Origin: Emergencia timonensis
Lineage (GTDB): Bacteria > Bacillota > Clostridia > Peptostreptococcales > Anaerovoracaceae
DNA length: 64,000 bases
Assembly: GCF_900086585.1 (NCBI RefSeq)
Contig: NZ_FLKM01000009.1
Location: 1,798,001 to 1,862,000 of the forward strand
Direction: 5' to 3'
Positions 8,653 through 16,024 of the stretch are shown piece by piece. The notes beneath the pieces were generated by a model, which saw nothing but the letters and a program-made list of their open reading frames with translations, had not been told where the DNA came from and did not search any database. The position numbers and the translations under genes are program-made. How positions within the stretch are numbered: position 1 is the stretch's first letter; every line of letters begins with the position of its first letter.

Positions 8653-10008
8653 CTATAGAACTACGCCTAATACGCCAAATATCACTGTAGAAATGCCAAG
8701 CGCGGTAAAAGCATATGGCAGATTTGCCAGACCCATTTCCGCTGGCTGTACCTGTGCTGACTGTGAAGACATTACCAGTGCTTCTGAAGTAAAGGAGCAG
8801 GTTGCAGGACATACTGCGCCGGAAATCAATATGCCAAGCATCAACGGCATGCTCAAATCCATCTGCTCTGCCAGCTGAATCATAATCGGCATACACAATG
8901 CCGAGGTTGCCCAATAGCTGCCCATGATCCAGGATAACAGAGATATGATGATGAACATTACCGGCGGCACCATCCAGCCTGATAATACAGAAGATACTGC
9001 ATTTACGACTAATTCTGCAAAACCGATATCAGAGCATATTTCGGTGAAGGTGAAGAGGATTAAAAGCAGCACCAGGATAAATACCATATCCTTTACGCCT
9101 TCTGTAATCGCATCTCCCACCTGGGATACTGTCATTTTTTTTGACAAGATCAGCATTGCACTGATAACTGCAACACCTATCAGCACTGCCACGAAGATAT
9201 CACCTGTAAAATAGGCAATCAGGATGATCGTAATCATCGGTATCAGGAAAAATGCTACATTTCCTTCCTTGATGTCATCATCCATCACACCTACGCAGCC
9301 AGATTCAGGGAATACATCCCCAGTCTCTTCTGCCCTCTGATATGCCTTCTTCATCGGTCCGTATTTCGGGAAGATGTCCAAGGCAAGAAGCAGGATGATG
9401 ACCATGAATATTGCCGGATAAACCATGTACGGAATTACTCTGACATACATCTGCAATCCTGTCAGTTCAGTTCCTTCTAAAAGTCCACTGTCAGAAATCA
9501 GACCGATGTAGTAAATCGCCCAGATTGAAATCGGTGCGAAAATACATGCCGGAACACCTGCGGAGTTTACTGTGCAAGCCAGCATAAGTCTTGGCGCTTT
9601 GTACTTATCCGTCAGATTACGCATAGAAGATGTCACAACCAGCGCATTCAGGTATTCATCAATAAAGACAATAAGTCCTAATATGAAAGTCGCCACCAGG
9701 CTCTTTTTTCTGTTATTGGCAAAACGACCAAGCAATTTGCCAAAGCCTATAGTACCTCCGGACTCAATCATCAGCCGGACAAAAATTCCCATAATAGAGG
9801 CTGCTGCCAGTACAAATGAATACGTATCACTGACCAAAGTCGTCAGAAGGCCGTTTGGCAGGTTAGTTAAAATATCTTTTGGTGAAACTAAGAGATATGC
9901 AAGGATCAATGTAACGATACTACTTTCCATAATACGTTTCGTCCAGACGATTAACACAATCAGAACGATCATAGGGATAATCGGGGTTATGGTTTGTAAA
10001 AATTCCAT
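8653..10008 (-). CDS. NhaC-family sodium-coupled transporter
   Basis: A 451-residue polytopic membrane protein with about 11-12 hydrophobic segments, similar to the NhaC/ArcD-type ion transporter group. Conserved motifs include FIDEYLNALVV and PACIFAPISIWAIYY. Annotated members exchange Na+ and H+, but many relatives encoded in catabolic operons move organic substrates. The position between two amidohydrolase genes makes uptake of the operon substrate, or exchange of a product, the more likely role (inference). AAGGAG precedes the start, 18 bp after the preceding gene. Confidence 0.85.
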   Translation of the reverse strand: MEFLQTITPIIPMIVLIVLIVWTKRIMESSIVTLILAYLLVSPKDILTNLPNGLLTTLVSDTYSFVLAAASIMGIFVRLMIESGGTIGFGKLLGRFANNRKKSLVATFILGLIVFIDEYLNALVVTSSMRNLTDKYKAPRLMLACTVNSAGVPACIFAPISIWAIYYIGLISDSGLLEGTELTGLQMYVRVIPYMVYPAIFMVIILLLALDIFPKYGPMKKAYQRAEETGDVFPESGCVGVMDDDIKEGNVAFFLIPMITIILIAYFTGDIFVAVLIGVAVISAMLILSKKMTVSQVGDAITEGVKDMVFILVLLLILFTFTEICSDIGFAELVVNAVSSVLSGWMVPPVMFIIISLLSWIMGSYWATSALCMPIMIQLAEQMDLSMPLMLGILISGAVCPATCSFTSEALVMSSQSAQVQPAEMGLANLPYAFTALGISTVIFGVLGVVL

Positions 10009-10026
10009 TTTCTTTCTCCTTCTTAA

Positions 10027-11397
10027 TTAAAGTACCACATTGGTATACATTTTTTCTGCACTTTTCCTCGCTCTTTCCACAACCTCCTGCTCGTCAAGGG
10101 AAGTAAAGCGTTTTCCTTTTAGCAGCACTTTTCCATCTACTATAGTGGTATCCACATCTCTGCCGTTACCGGAAAAGATCATGTTCGTAATTGGATCTAT
10201 AGCTGGAGTGAGATGCAAAGACCCTGTATCTACTACAACGATGTCCGCTTTCTTTCCAACCTCCAAAGAGCCGATTTCCTGATCTAAGCCAAGACATTTT
10301 GCGCTGCCCATGGTTCCCATCTTTAAGACATCGTATGCAGAAAGCACACCTGCGTCCAACGTATGCACCCTGTGAAGAAGGGCTGTCGCTTTCAGGCTCT
10401 CCACCATGTCCTGGTTGTTGTTGCTGGCCGCACCGTCAACACCAATGCCTACATTGACCCCTCTGCTGAGAAGCTCCGGTATCGGTGCAATTCCATCACC
10501 GAGGATCATGTTTGCAAGGGGCTGATGTGAAACATTGGTCTTTGTATCAGCCAGCTGCTGCTGTTCTTTGGCGCTGATCCAGATACTATGGATCATCATC
10601 GTTCTCGGAGAGAGGACGCCTAGAGAATGCATGTATTCCATGATGCCCATTTTATGAGCATTTTTTACAATAGTAAGCTCTCCAATGCTTTCTGCGGCAT
10701 GACACTGGAACAAGGTATCATATTTTTCTGCCAAAGCGAAAAGTCCTTTGATGGTCTCAGCGTTACAATCAATAGGGGTGATTGGCTCTACTCCTACTCT
10801 GATCCGCCCGGTTTCTGTCAGATGGTATTTTTTGATACAGCTTTCCGTTTTTGCTAAAGCAGTTTCCGTATCCTCAATGGCTTCTGCAGGTACATCCGGA
10901 TGGTACTTCATATTCTGTGTCGCCCGGCAGAGGACTGCGCGGATGCCGGTTTCTTTTGCCGCTGCTGCCATGCCGTCGAAATTCTCATCCTTCTGTACGA
11001 TATAATGACTATCTGCAAAACAAGTCGTGCCTGTGCGAATCATCTCTGAAATGTTCAGTCTTCCTGCATTGTAACAGTCATCAAAATTCATCACCATGCT
11101 CATGGGATAAATGACCTTCGTCACCCAGTCATCCAGGTTTAATGTGCATCCGATACCTTTCATCAGGCTTTGAAACAGATGTGTATGGGAAGTTACCAGT
11201 CCGGGAAGAATCATCCCGTTCTCATATTCCATCAGCTCATAGGGGATATCCTCATACTTTCTGCTGGCTTCTTCTTCCGTTCCTACAAAATCAATTCGGT
11301 CATTTTTGGTTACGACCACACCACCGTCGATGATATCATCACCACTGTTGACAGTGACGACTTTACAGCCTTTCAGAAATAAATATCTGTCTTCCAT
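10027..11397 (-). CDS. Amidohydrolase, S-adenosylhomocysteine/8-oxoguanine deaminase-like
   Basis: A 456-residue aminohydrolase. Metal ligands appear in SHTH (His71, His73), QCHAAES, MIHSIW and GVDGAASNNNQDM; the last motif is characteristic of the MtaD/TrzN/atrazine-chlorohydrolase branch. The expected reaction is hydrolytic deamination or dechlorination-type attack on a heterocycle. I chose the ATG at 11397 because AGAGGAG lies 7 bases before it; an in-frame start at 11424 would overlap the M20 gene by 13 bp. It is central in the ureide/hydantoin-type operon. Confidence 0.86.
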   Translation of the reverse strand: MEDRYLFLKGCKVVTVNSGDDIIDGGVVVTKNDRIDFVGTEEEASRKYEDIPYELMEYENGMILPGLVTSHTHLFQSLMKGIGCTLNLDDWVTKVIYPMSMVMNFDDCYNAGRLNISEMIRTGTTCFADSHYIVQKDENFDGMAAAAKETGIRAVLCRATQNMKYHPDVPAEAIEDTETALAKTESCIKKYHLTETGRIRVGVEPITPIDCNAETIKGLFALAEKYDTLFQCHAAESIGELTIVKNAHKMGIMEYMHSLGVLSPRTMMIHSIWISAKEQQQLADTKTNVSHQPLANMILGDGIAPIPELLSRGVNVGIGVDGAASNNNQDMVESLKATALLHRVHTLDAGVLSAYDVLKMGTMGSAKCLGLDQEIGSLEVGKKADIVVVDTGSLHLTPAIDPITNMIFSGNGRDVDTTIVDGKVLLKGKRFTSLDEQEVVERARKSAEKMYTNVVL

Positions 11398-11411
11398 CTT
11401 TCTGCTCCTCT

Positions 11412-12623
11412 CTATTTTTTCCATGCAGCCTGCTCCAGAAAAGCCTTCATCAGCCTATAGCCCGGCTCAATCTTCCTGATACTGGTAAACTCCAGGGGTG
11501 AATGGCTGATTCCTTTTTCACTGGGTACAAAAATCATATTTGTTCTGATTTTTTCTGCAATGATCTGGGCATCATGACCTGCTCCGCTGATCATGGTCAT
11601 CACTGCGATTTTTTGGTCTTTCGCCAGTCTTCCCAAAGCAGACACATTCTCCCTATCCATGGAAGCCGGCGGATCCTGACATGCATACACCACTTTCGGG
11701 GTATATCCTTGGAATTGCTGCAGAAGCGCTTCGATTTTCGCCCGGGCTTCTTCCTGCAGCCTTTGACTGCCGGAACGGATATCAAAGGTCAGCTTCAGCC
11801 GGGCCGGTATGACATTGCTTTTACCCGGCTCTATCGTGATGTTGCCGATGGTACAGGTCAGGTCAGTTCCTTTTGTCAGTGCCCACCTGTTCAGCGCTGA
11901 GATAAAATCAGCTGCTGCAGGAACCGGATCTTTTCGCATATGCATAGGCGTAGTTCCTGCATGATTCTGCTCTCCGTGGAAATAGATATCTCCCGCAAAG
12001 ATTCCAACAATAGCAGTGACGATACCTGCCTGCTTTCCTGTCTTTTCAAGGACACCGCCCTGTTCAATATGAAGCTCCAGAAATTGCTTGATATCGGACC
12101 TGGCCTTAGGAAGGGTTCCGTCAAAATATCCTTCTGCTTCTAATGCTTCTTTTAAAGAAATCCCCCGTTCGTCTTTCTCTGACAGGTCGTCCTCTCTCAA
12201 TGTTCCTGTAATCGCCCGGCTGCCTGTATATCCGGTCAGGAATCGGCTGGCTTCTTCTTCACAGAGCGCTACAACTTCTAAAGTCTGTTCCGGCCTGCCT
12301 TTTTTCTGATACAAAGCCTTACCGGCTGCAATGGCTGTAATGATTCCCAGTGCGCCGTCATACCTGCCCCCATTTCTGACCGTATCCCGATGTGAGCCGG
12401 TTAAAACAACGTCTTTAGCATTGCCTTCTATTTTGCCAAACAGATTGCCGACCTGGTCGAAGTAAGTACAAAAGCCTGCTTCCTCCATCCACCTTTTCAA
12501 AAGGGCGGTTCCTTTTCTGTCTTCTTCTGTATAGGTGGCTCTCCAGTAGGTATTGTCTTCCTTAATCGCTGTCTGTCCCAGTTCATCAATGGCATCTTCT
12601 ATCCATTTCAGTTCTTCTGTCAC
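11412..12623 (-). CDS. M20 Zn hydrolase, N-carbamoyl-amino-acid / allantoate amidohydrolase type
   Basis: Cleaves a carbamoyl or ureido group from an amino acid or allantoate, releasing ammonia and CO2. The 403-residue protein follows the HyuC/AllC layout: GSHRDTVRNGGRYDGALG (His78, Asp89), CEEEASRF, LHIEQGGVLE, and a GAGHDAQ near the C-terminus. The start is GTG with AAAGGAGG upstream, and it overlaps the racemase stop by 4 bp. A close paralogue lies at 47332-48570. Together with the hydantoinase and racemase genes this is a hydantoin-utilisation set. Confidence 0.9.
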   Translation of the reverse strand: MTEELKWIEDAIDELGQTAIKEDNTYWRATYTEEDRKGTALLKRWMEEAGFCTYFDQVGNLFGKIEGNAKDVVLTGSHRDTVRNGGRYDGALGIITAIAAGKALYQKKGRPEQTLEVVALCEEEASRFLTGYTGSRAITGTLREDDLSEKDERGISLKEALEAEGYFDGTLPKARSDIKQFLELHIEQGGVLEKTGKQAGIVTAIVGIFAGDIYFHGEQNHAGTTPMHMRKDPVPAAADFISALNRWALTKGTDLTCTIGNITIEPGKSNVIPARLKLTFDIRSGSQRLQEEARAKIEALLQQFQGYTPKVVYACQDPPASMDRENVSALGRLAKDQKIAVMTMISGAGHDAQIIAEKIRTNMIFVPSEKGISHSPLEFTSIRKIEPGYRLMKAFLEQAAWKK

Positions 12624-13279
12624 TGTACTGCCTCCTTTCGGTAATGGACCATCATTTCTACCATCCTGACCGCCTCTTCAATGCCGTCGATAACAGGAAT
12701 TCCCGCTTTTGCAGACAATTCTTTTCCTCTTCCGGCAAAAGCTGCGCATCCCAGAATGACAGCATCTGCCCCGTCTTCTTTTCTGCAGGCTTCGATACCG
12801 CAAAGGATGTCCTCCTCTTTGGCAGAAACCGCTCTTTCAACAGTAGAATTTATATATCTGACAGATGCGGCATTTTCTCTGTCGCCTAAGTCCCGGATAC
12901 TGCCAATCCACGGCGAAATATCACTTTCATCTCCTGATGCCAAAACAGAATATCTTCGTCCTTGTAATTTAGCAAAGATCGTACTGCTCTCGAAAAGCCC
13001 TGCTACGGGAATGTGAACCAATTCCCTTGCACCGCGAAGTCCAGGATCTGCAAAGCAGCCGATAATCGCTCCATCGTAGGCATCTTCTTTTTCCTGCAGT
13101 AGCTGTATGGAAGCCACCCCTGCCATTAATTCATCAAATGCCGTTACAATCGCCTGCGGCGTATTCTTACAGCAGATCACATCAATCTGAAGATGCTCAT
13201 ACTGTAACGGCTTGACTGCCTCCTCCAGGGTTTTGGTCACAAGGTCTGATGAATTTGGATTAATCAAAAGAATTCTCAT
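12620..13279 (-). CDS. Asp/Glu/hydantoin racemase
   Basis: Cofactor-independent racemase of 219 residues. The two catalytic cysteines are visible: Cys75 in IIGCFADPGL and Cys178 in VILGCAAFAG, each at the usual place of the Asp/Glu racemase fold. It would interconvert the enantiomers of a 5-substituted hydantoin or of allantoin so that both can be opened by a stereospecific hydrolase. It abuts the hydantoinase gene directly (13279/13280). Confidence 0.92.
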   Translation of the reverse strand: MRILLINPNSSDLVTKTLEEAVKPLQYEHLQIDVICCKNTPQAIVTAFDELMAGVASIQLLQEKEDAYDGAIIGCFADPGLRGARELVHIPVAGLFESSTIFAKLQGRRYSVLASGDESDISPWIGSIRDLGDRENAASVRYINSTVERAVSAKEEDILCGIEACRKEDGADAVILGCAAFAGRGKELSAKAGIPVIDGIEEAVRMVEMMVHYRKEAVQ

Positions 13280-14644
13280 TTACTTTACCTTTCGTACCGG
13301 TGCAATGAACCGTCCGCTGCCTTTTTCTGCAATAACTTCTTTTCCGTCATAAGCCTCTATTCCATTTACAATGGTCTTCGTGATTTTTCCCCGGACTTCC
13401 ATCCCATTGTAGGGACTCCACTTCATCATCTGCTTCAGACTCTTGTCATCTACCGTCCAGATTTCTTCCGGATTCAGAATTGCAATATCCGCATCTGCGC
13501 CTACCGCAATATGTCCTTTTTGCGGATACAGGTTGTATCGTTTGGCAGCATTGGTACTGGTCAGGTCTGCAAAAGCTTCTATGGATAAGCCCCGCTTCAT
13601 CACGCCTTCACTAAAGAAGAGCTGGCAGCAAAGCTCTACACTGGTCACACCGGCAGGCGTTTTAAAGATGTCTTCTCTTCCTTCCATCTTTTCTTCAACG
13701 GTGTAGGTTGCATGGTCGCTGCAGATCCAGTCAATCTTCCCATCAAAAATGCAGTCCCATAACTTGCTGACCTCTTCCTCCCTGCGAAGGGGCGGATTAC
13801 AGATGCCAAACACGCCTAATTCAGGCAGCATGGTTCTGTTCAGCAGCAGATACTGCGGACAGGTTTCTACAGAGACATCGGCACCATTTCTTCTTCTATC
13901 ATCCACAATGTTCACTGCGGCTTGCAGAGTGCAGTGGGCTATATTTACCTTGCATCCTGTCTCCTGTGCAAAGAGGGTCATTCTTGAAACCGCTTCGATT
14001 TCTGAAATCTCCGGCCTTCCGTCAGGATAATCTTCTGGTTTTGTCCTGCCCAGGCAGCGCATTTCGTTGGTGTAATAGTTTACGATATCGTTGTTTTCGC
14101 AATGAATTGCAAGAATAACGTCCTTGTCCGCCAGAAACGCCATCCTTTCAGTAATCTGTCCGTCGTCCAGCTTTGGAATTTCCGGTGAGTAAGTCAGAAA
14201 TGTCTTAAAAGCAGAAGCCCCGCTTTCCATCATCTGCTTCATTTCGCCTTGATTTTTTTCCGAACATGCACCGAACAGCCCGAAGTCGACAACCGCCTTA
14301 CTTTCTGCAATTTCCTTTTTTTCATTAAACGCTTTCAAGTTATCAGGAAGCGGGAAGGTCAGCGGATGTTCCAGCACGGTTGTAACACCTCCTGCTGCCG
14401 CTGCACTGGTCCCGGTATAAAAGTCTTCGCTGTTCGTCAGCCCCGGATCGTTAAAATGCACGTGAGGGTCTATAAAACCCGGCAGCACAAATTGTCCTTT
14501 GACATCTATTACCTTTTCAGCCTTATCTTCCTCACCGCTTTTTCCAATATGTACGATCTTTCCCTCTTCTATAAATACGTCTGCAGATAAAGTGCCCTCT
14601 TCTGTCACTACCCTGCCATTTTTTATTAATAAGCTGCAATTCAT
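13280..14644 (-). CDS. Allantoinase / hydantoinase-type cyclic amidohydrolase
   Basis: Opens a five- or six-membered cyclic amide (allantoin, hydantoin or dihydropyrimidine). The 454-residue protein starts at 14644, where AAGGAGG lies upstream; an open frame continues further but without a better start. Visible metal-site motifs are DPHVHFNDPG (His61, His63), ASAFKTF with Lys147 as the likely carboxylated lysine, IHCEN (His181), NIAHCTL and CSDHATY. First gene of the operon. The choice between allantoinase and hydantoinase is open; the neighbouring racemase and carbamoylase fit a hydantoin route at least as well. Confidence 0.9.
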   Translation of the reverse strand: MNCSLLIKNGRVVTEEGTLSADVFIEEGKIVHIGKSGEEDKAEKVIDVKGQFVLPGFIDPHVHFNDPGLTNSEDFYTGTSAAAAGGVTTVLEHPLTFPLPDNLKAFNEKKEIAESKAVVDFGLFGACSEKNQGEMKQMMESGASAFKTFLTYSPEIPKLDDGQITERMAFLADKDVILAIHCENNDIVNYYTNEMRCLGRTKPEDYPDGRPEISEIEAVSRMTLFAQETGCKVNIAHCTLQAAVNIVDDRRRNGADVSVETCPQYLLLNRTMLPELGVFGICNPPLRREEEVSKLWDCIFDGKIDWICSDHATYTVEEKMEGREDIFKTPAGVTSVELCCQLFFSEGVMKRGLSIEAFADLTSTNAAKRYNLYPQKGHIAVGADADIAILNPEEIWTVDDKSLKQMMKWSPYNGMEVRGKITKTIVNGIEAYDGKEVIAEKGSGRFIAPVRKVK

Positions 14645-14669
14645 GTGGCTTACCTCCTTCTTGATTATC

Positions 14670-14697
14670 ATTATAATCCTTCGAAATTTTCTCACAA
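14670..14697 (-). promoter_or_regulatory. Sigma-A-type promoter of the hydantoin/ureide operon
   Basis: On the minus strand TTGTGA (14697-14692) and TATAAT (14675-14670) are separated by 16 bp, about 25 bp before the start codon of the first operon gene. Confidence 0.7.
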
Positions 14698-14706
14698 TGC
14701 AACTTC

Positions 14707-14741
14707 TTAACCTGGTTATGTCAGATTTTAACCTGTTCATG
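14707..14741 (-). promoter_or_regulatory. Two direct repeats, candidate AraC-regulator site
   Basis: On the plus strand TTAACCTGGTTATG (14707-14720) and TTAACCTGTTCATG (14728-14741) match at 12 of 14 positions with a 21-bp period, i.e. two helical turns. They end about 10 bp upstream of the -35 box. This spacing and placement is typical of AraC activator sites; the regulator at 5925-7115 is the obvious candidate. Confidence 0.6.
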
Positions 14742-14949
14742 CTTCCCCTGCTATTCTCCAAATGTACGTTCCTCGGTAACGGACTTTTCCAATCCCAGAA
14801 AGGTTTCTCTTTTCTTCCTTTATTCTGCGCCTCTGTCTCCTGTCTGCAGTCACAGTTTGCTTCATTTTATATCGGTTTTTGTGCTACTTTACAGAACGTC
14901 ATAAATATTAAAAAAGCCTCCACAAAAGGCAGCTCTCTTCCAATCTCTC

Positions 14950-15018
14950 ATGGTTTGGTTCCTGCTACTGGGCGGTATCCTAGATCTATGCAGCATCAGT
15001 TTGCCGCATCACTACTAA
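14950..15018 (+). pseudogene. Decayed 3' copy of the small membrane protein gene
   Basis: Reading 14950-15018 gives 22 codons that align with the end of the 5527-5709 protein (LLLGG-L-LC-IS-L--HY, then stop). DNA similarity continues past the stop (TTTTTTGACA-ACAAAA). There is no ribosome site and the N-terminal half cannot be found. The rest of 14745-15040 shows no supported gene. Confidence 0.7.
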
Positions 15019-15043
15019 GAGTAGTACTCATTTTTTGACAAAC

Positions 15044-15070
15044 AAAAAACCCGCCATAGCAGCGGGTCTT
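15044..15070 (-). terminator. rpmB terminator
   Basis: On the minus strand ACCCGC, 7-base loop, GCGGGT and a run of six T, 14 bp after the rpmB stop. Confidence 0.88.
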
Positions 15071-15083
15071 GTTACCAAAATAA

Positions 15084-15275
15084 TTAGATGGCACGGTTAA
15101 TCTTGTTGGATCTGATGCATCTTGTGCATACGTTAGCTCTTCTTACTGTACCATTGTCGTTAATTCTTACAGTCTGAATGTTTGCATTCCACTTTCTTCT
15201 AGTGTGTCTGTTTGAATGGGATACATTGTTTCCGGAAACCTGTCCTTTTCCGCAAATCTCACATTTTCTTGACAT
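15084..15275 (-). CDS. rpmB: 50S ribosomal protein L28
   Basis: A 63-residue basic protein of the large subunit. MSRKCEICGKG at the N-terminus and NVCTRCIRS near the C-terminus carry the two Cys pairs of the zinc-binding (C+) form of L28. AAAGGAGGTGCGGTAG gives a strong ribosome site. It is monocistronic, with its own promoter, a roughly 170-nt structured leader and its own terminator. Confidence 0.97.
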   Translation of the reverse strand: MSRKCEICGKGQVSGNNVSHSNRHTRRKWNANIQTVRINDNGTVRRANVCTRCIRSNKINRAI

Positions 15276-15345
15276 CTACCGCACCTCCTTTAATATCATT
15301 AAGCATGTAGCATTTTTTCAAAATTTATTTAACATATTCATAACT

Positions 15346-15435
15346 CGTTCAGTCGAATGAACGATACTCATCATGTGCCTTTGAATGTCGCATCCTTGCA
15401 CATGACTCAACAAGCGTATCCTTTCGGCAACGCCG
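15346..15435 (-). ncRNA. Structured 5' leader of rpmB
   Basis: Between the promoter (15453-15482) and the rpmB start lies a leader with three stems. One is CGGC/GCCG at 15425-15435. The second is a two-part stem, GATAC/GTATC enclosing TCATGTGC/GCACATGA (15363-15420). The third is CGTTCA/TGAACG at 15346-15363, sharing its last base with the second. No U-run terminator is seen inside. An autoregulatory ribosomal-protein leader is a reasonable inference; I do not recognise it as a named class. Confidence 0.5.
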
Positions 15436-15452
15436 TTTTAATCACAGCGTTT

Positions 15453-15482
15453 ATTATATCATAGAATAGATCGCTTTTACAA
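15453..15482 (-). promoter_or_regulatory. rpmB promoter
   Basis: On the minus strand TTGTAA (15482-15477), an 18-bp spacer and TATAAT (15458-15453). It begins about 20 bp after the nrdG stop. Confidence 0.75.
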
Positions 15483-15502
15483 GTTATTTTTGCATAATTT
15501 GG

Positions 15503-16024
15503 TTAGAAATTTTCTGCAAGAGCCGCCTCTCCGCGCTTCCAGGCTTCTTTCATATCAATTACTCTCTGATTTCGGCTGCCTCGGAAGGATAATGTCAGGT
15601 CTCTTTCAATGGATTCATACCTTCCATCGACCAAAAGATCTACGTAATCTAAAAGCTCACCCAAAGCCTCGTTATCTTCCGTCATTGCCTGGAGCTCCTC
15701 AAAAGTATACCCGGAATACATCATGATATGCAGATTTCTTTTCTTTATCGCTTTCGCCAAAGTCAAAAACCCCCTGGGCTGGCAGGCGGGTTCTCCCCCG
15801 CTGAAAGTCACGCCGTCGAGCAGAGGATTGTCGTCGATGGCCTGTAAAATCTTATCTGTCTCGCAAATATAGCCTCCGTCAAAATCGTGGGTCACTTTGT
15901 TGTGACAGCCCTGACAGTGATGTGGACAGCCTTGACAGAAGATCACGAATCGAATTCCCGGTCCGTCCACAATGGATTCCCGCACAACTCCGGCAATGCG
16001 GATACTTTCCTCTCGGTCTATCAT
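15503..16024 (-). CDS. nrdG: Anaerobic ribonucleotide reductase activating protein
   Basis: Radical-SAM activase that generates the glycyl radical on NrdD. The 173-residue protein carries the CxxxCxxC cluster motif as Cys33, Cys37 and Cys40 (GCPHHCQGCHN), preceded by DGPGIRFVIF, with FSGGEPACQ as the SAM-binding GGE element. It overlaps nrdD by 4 bp, giving stoichiometric coupling. Confidence 0.95.
   Translation of the reverse strand: MIDREESIRIAGVVRESIVDGPGIRFVIFCQGCPHHCQGCHNKVTHDFDGGYICETDKILQAIDDNPLLDGVTFSGGEPACQPRGFLTLAKAIKKRNLHIMMYSGYTFEELQAMTEDNEALGELLDYVDLLVDGRYESIERDLTLSFRGSRNQRVIDMKEAWKRGEAALAENF

Noticed and set aside
14695..14722. A weak GG-N10-GC (sigma-54-like) element upstream of the hydantoinase gene
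   Set aside because: The -24 half is poor, and a sigma-A promoter plus AraC-type repeats overlap the same place and explain it better.
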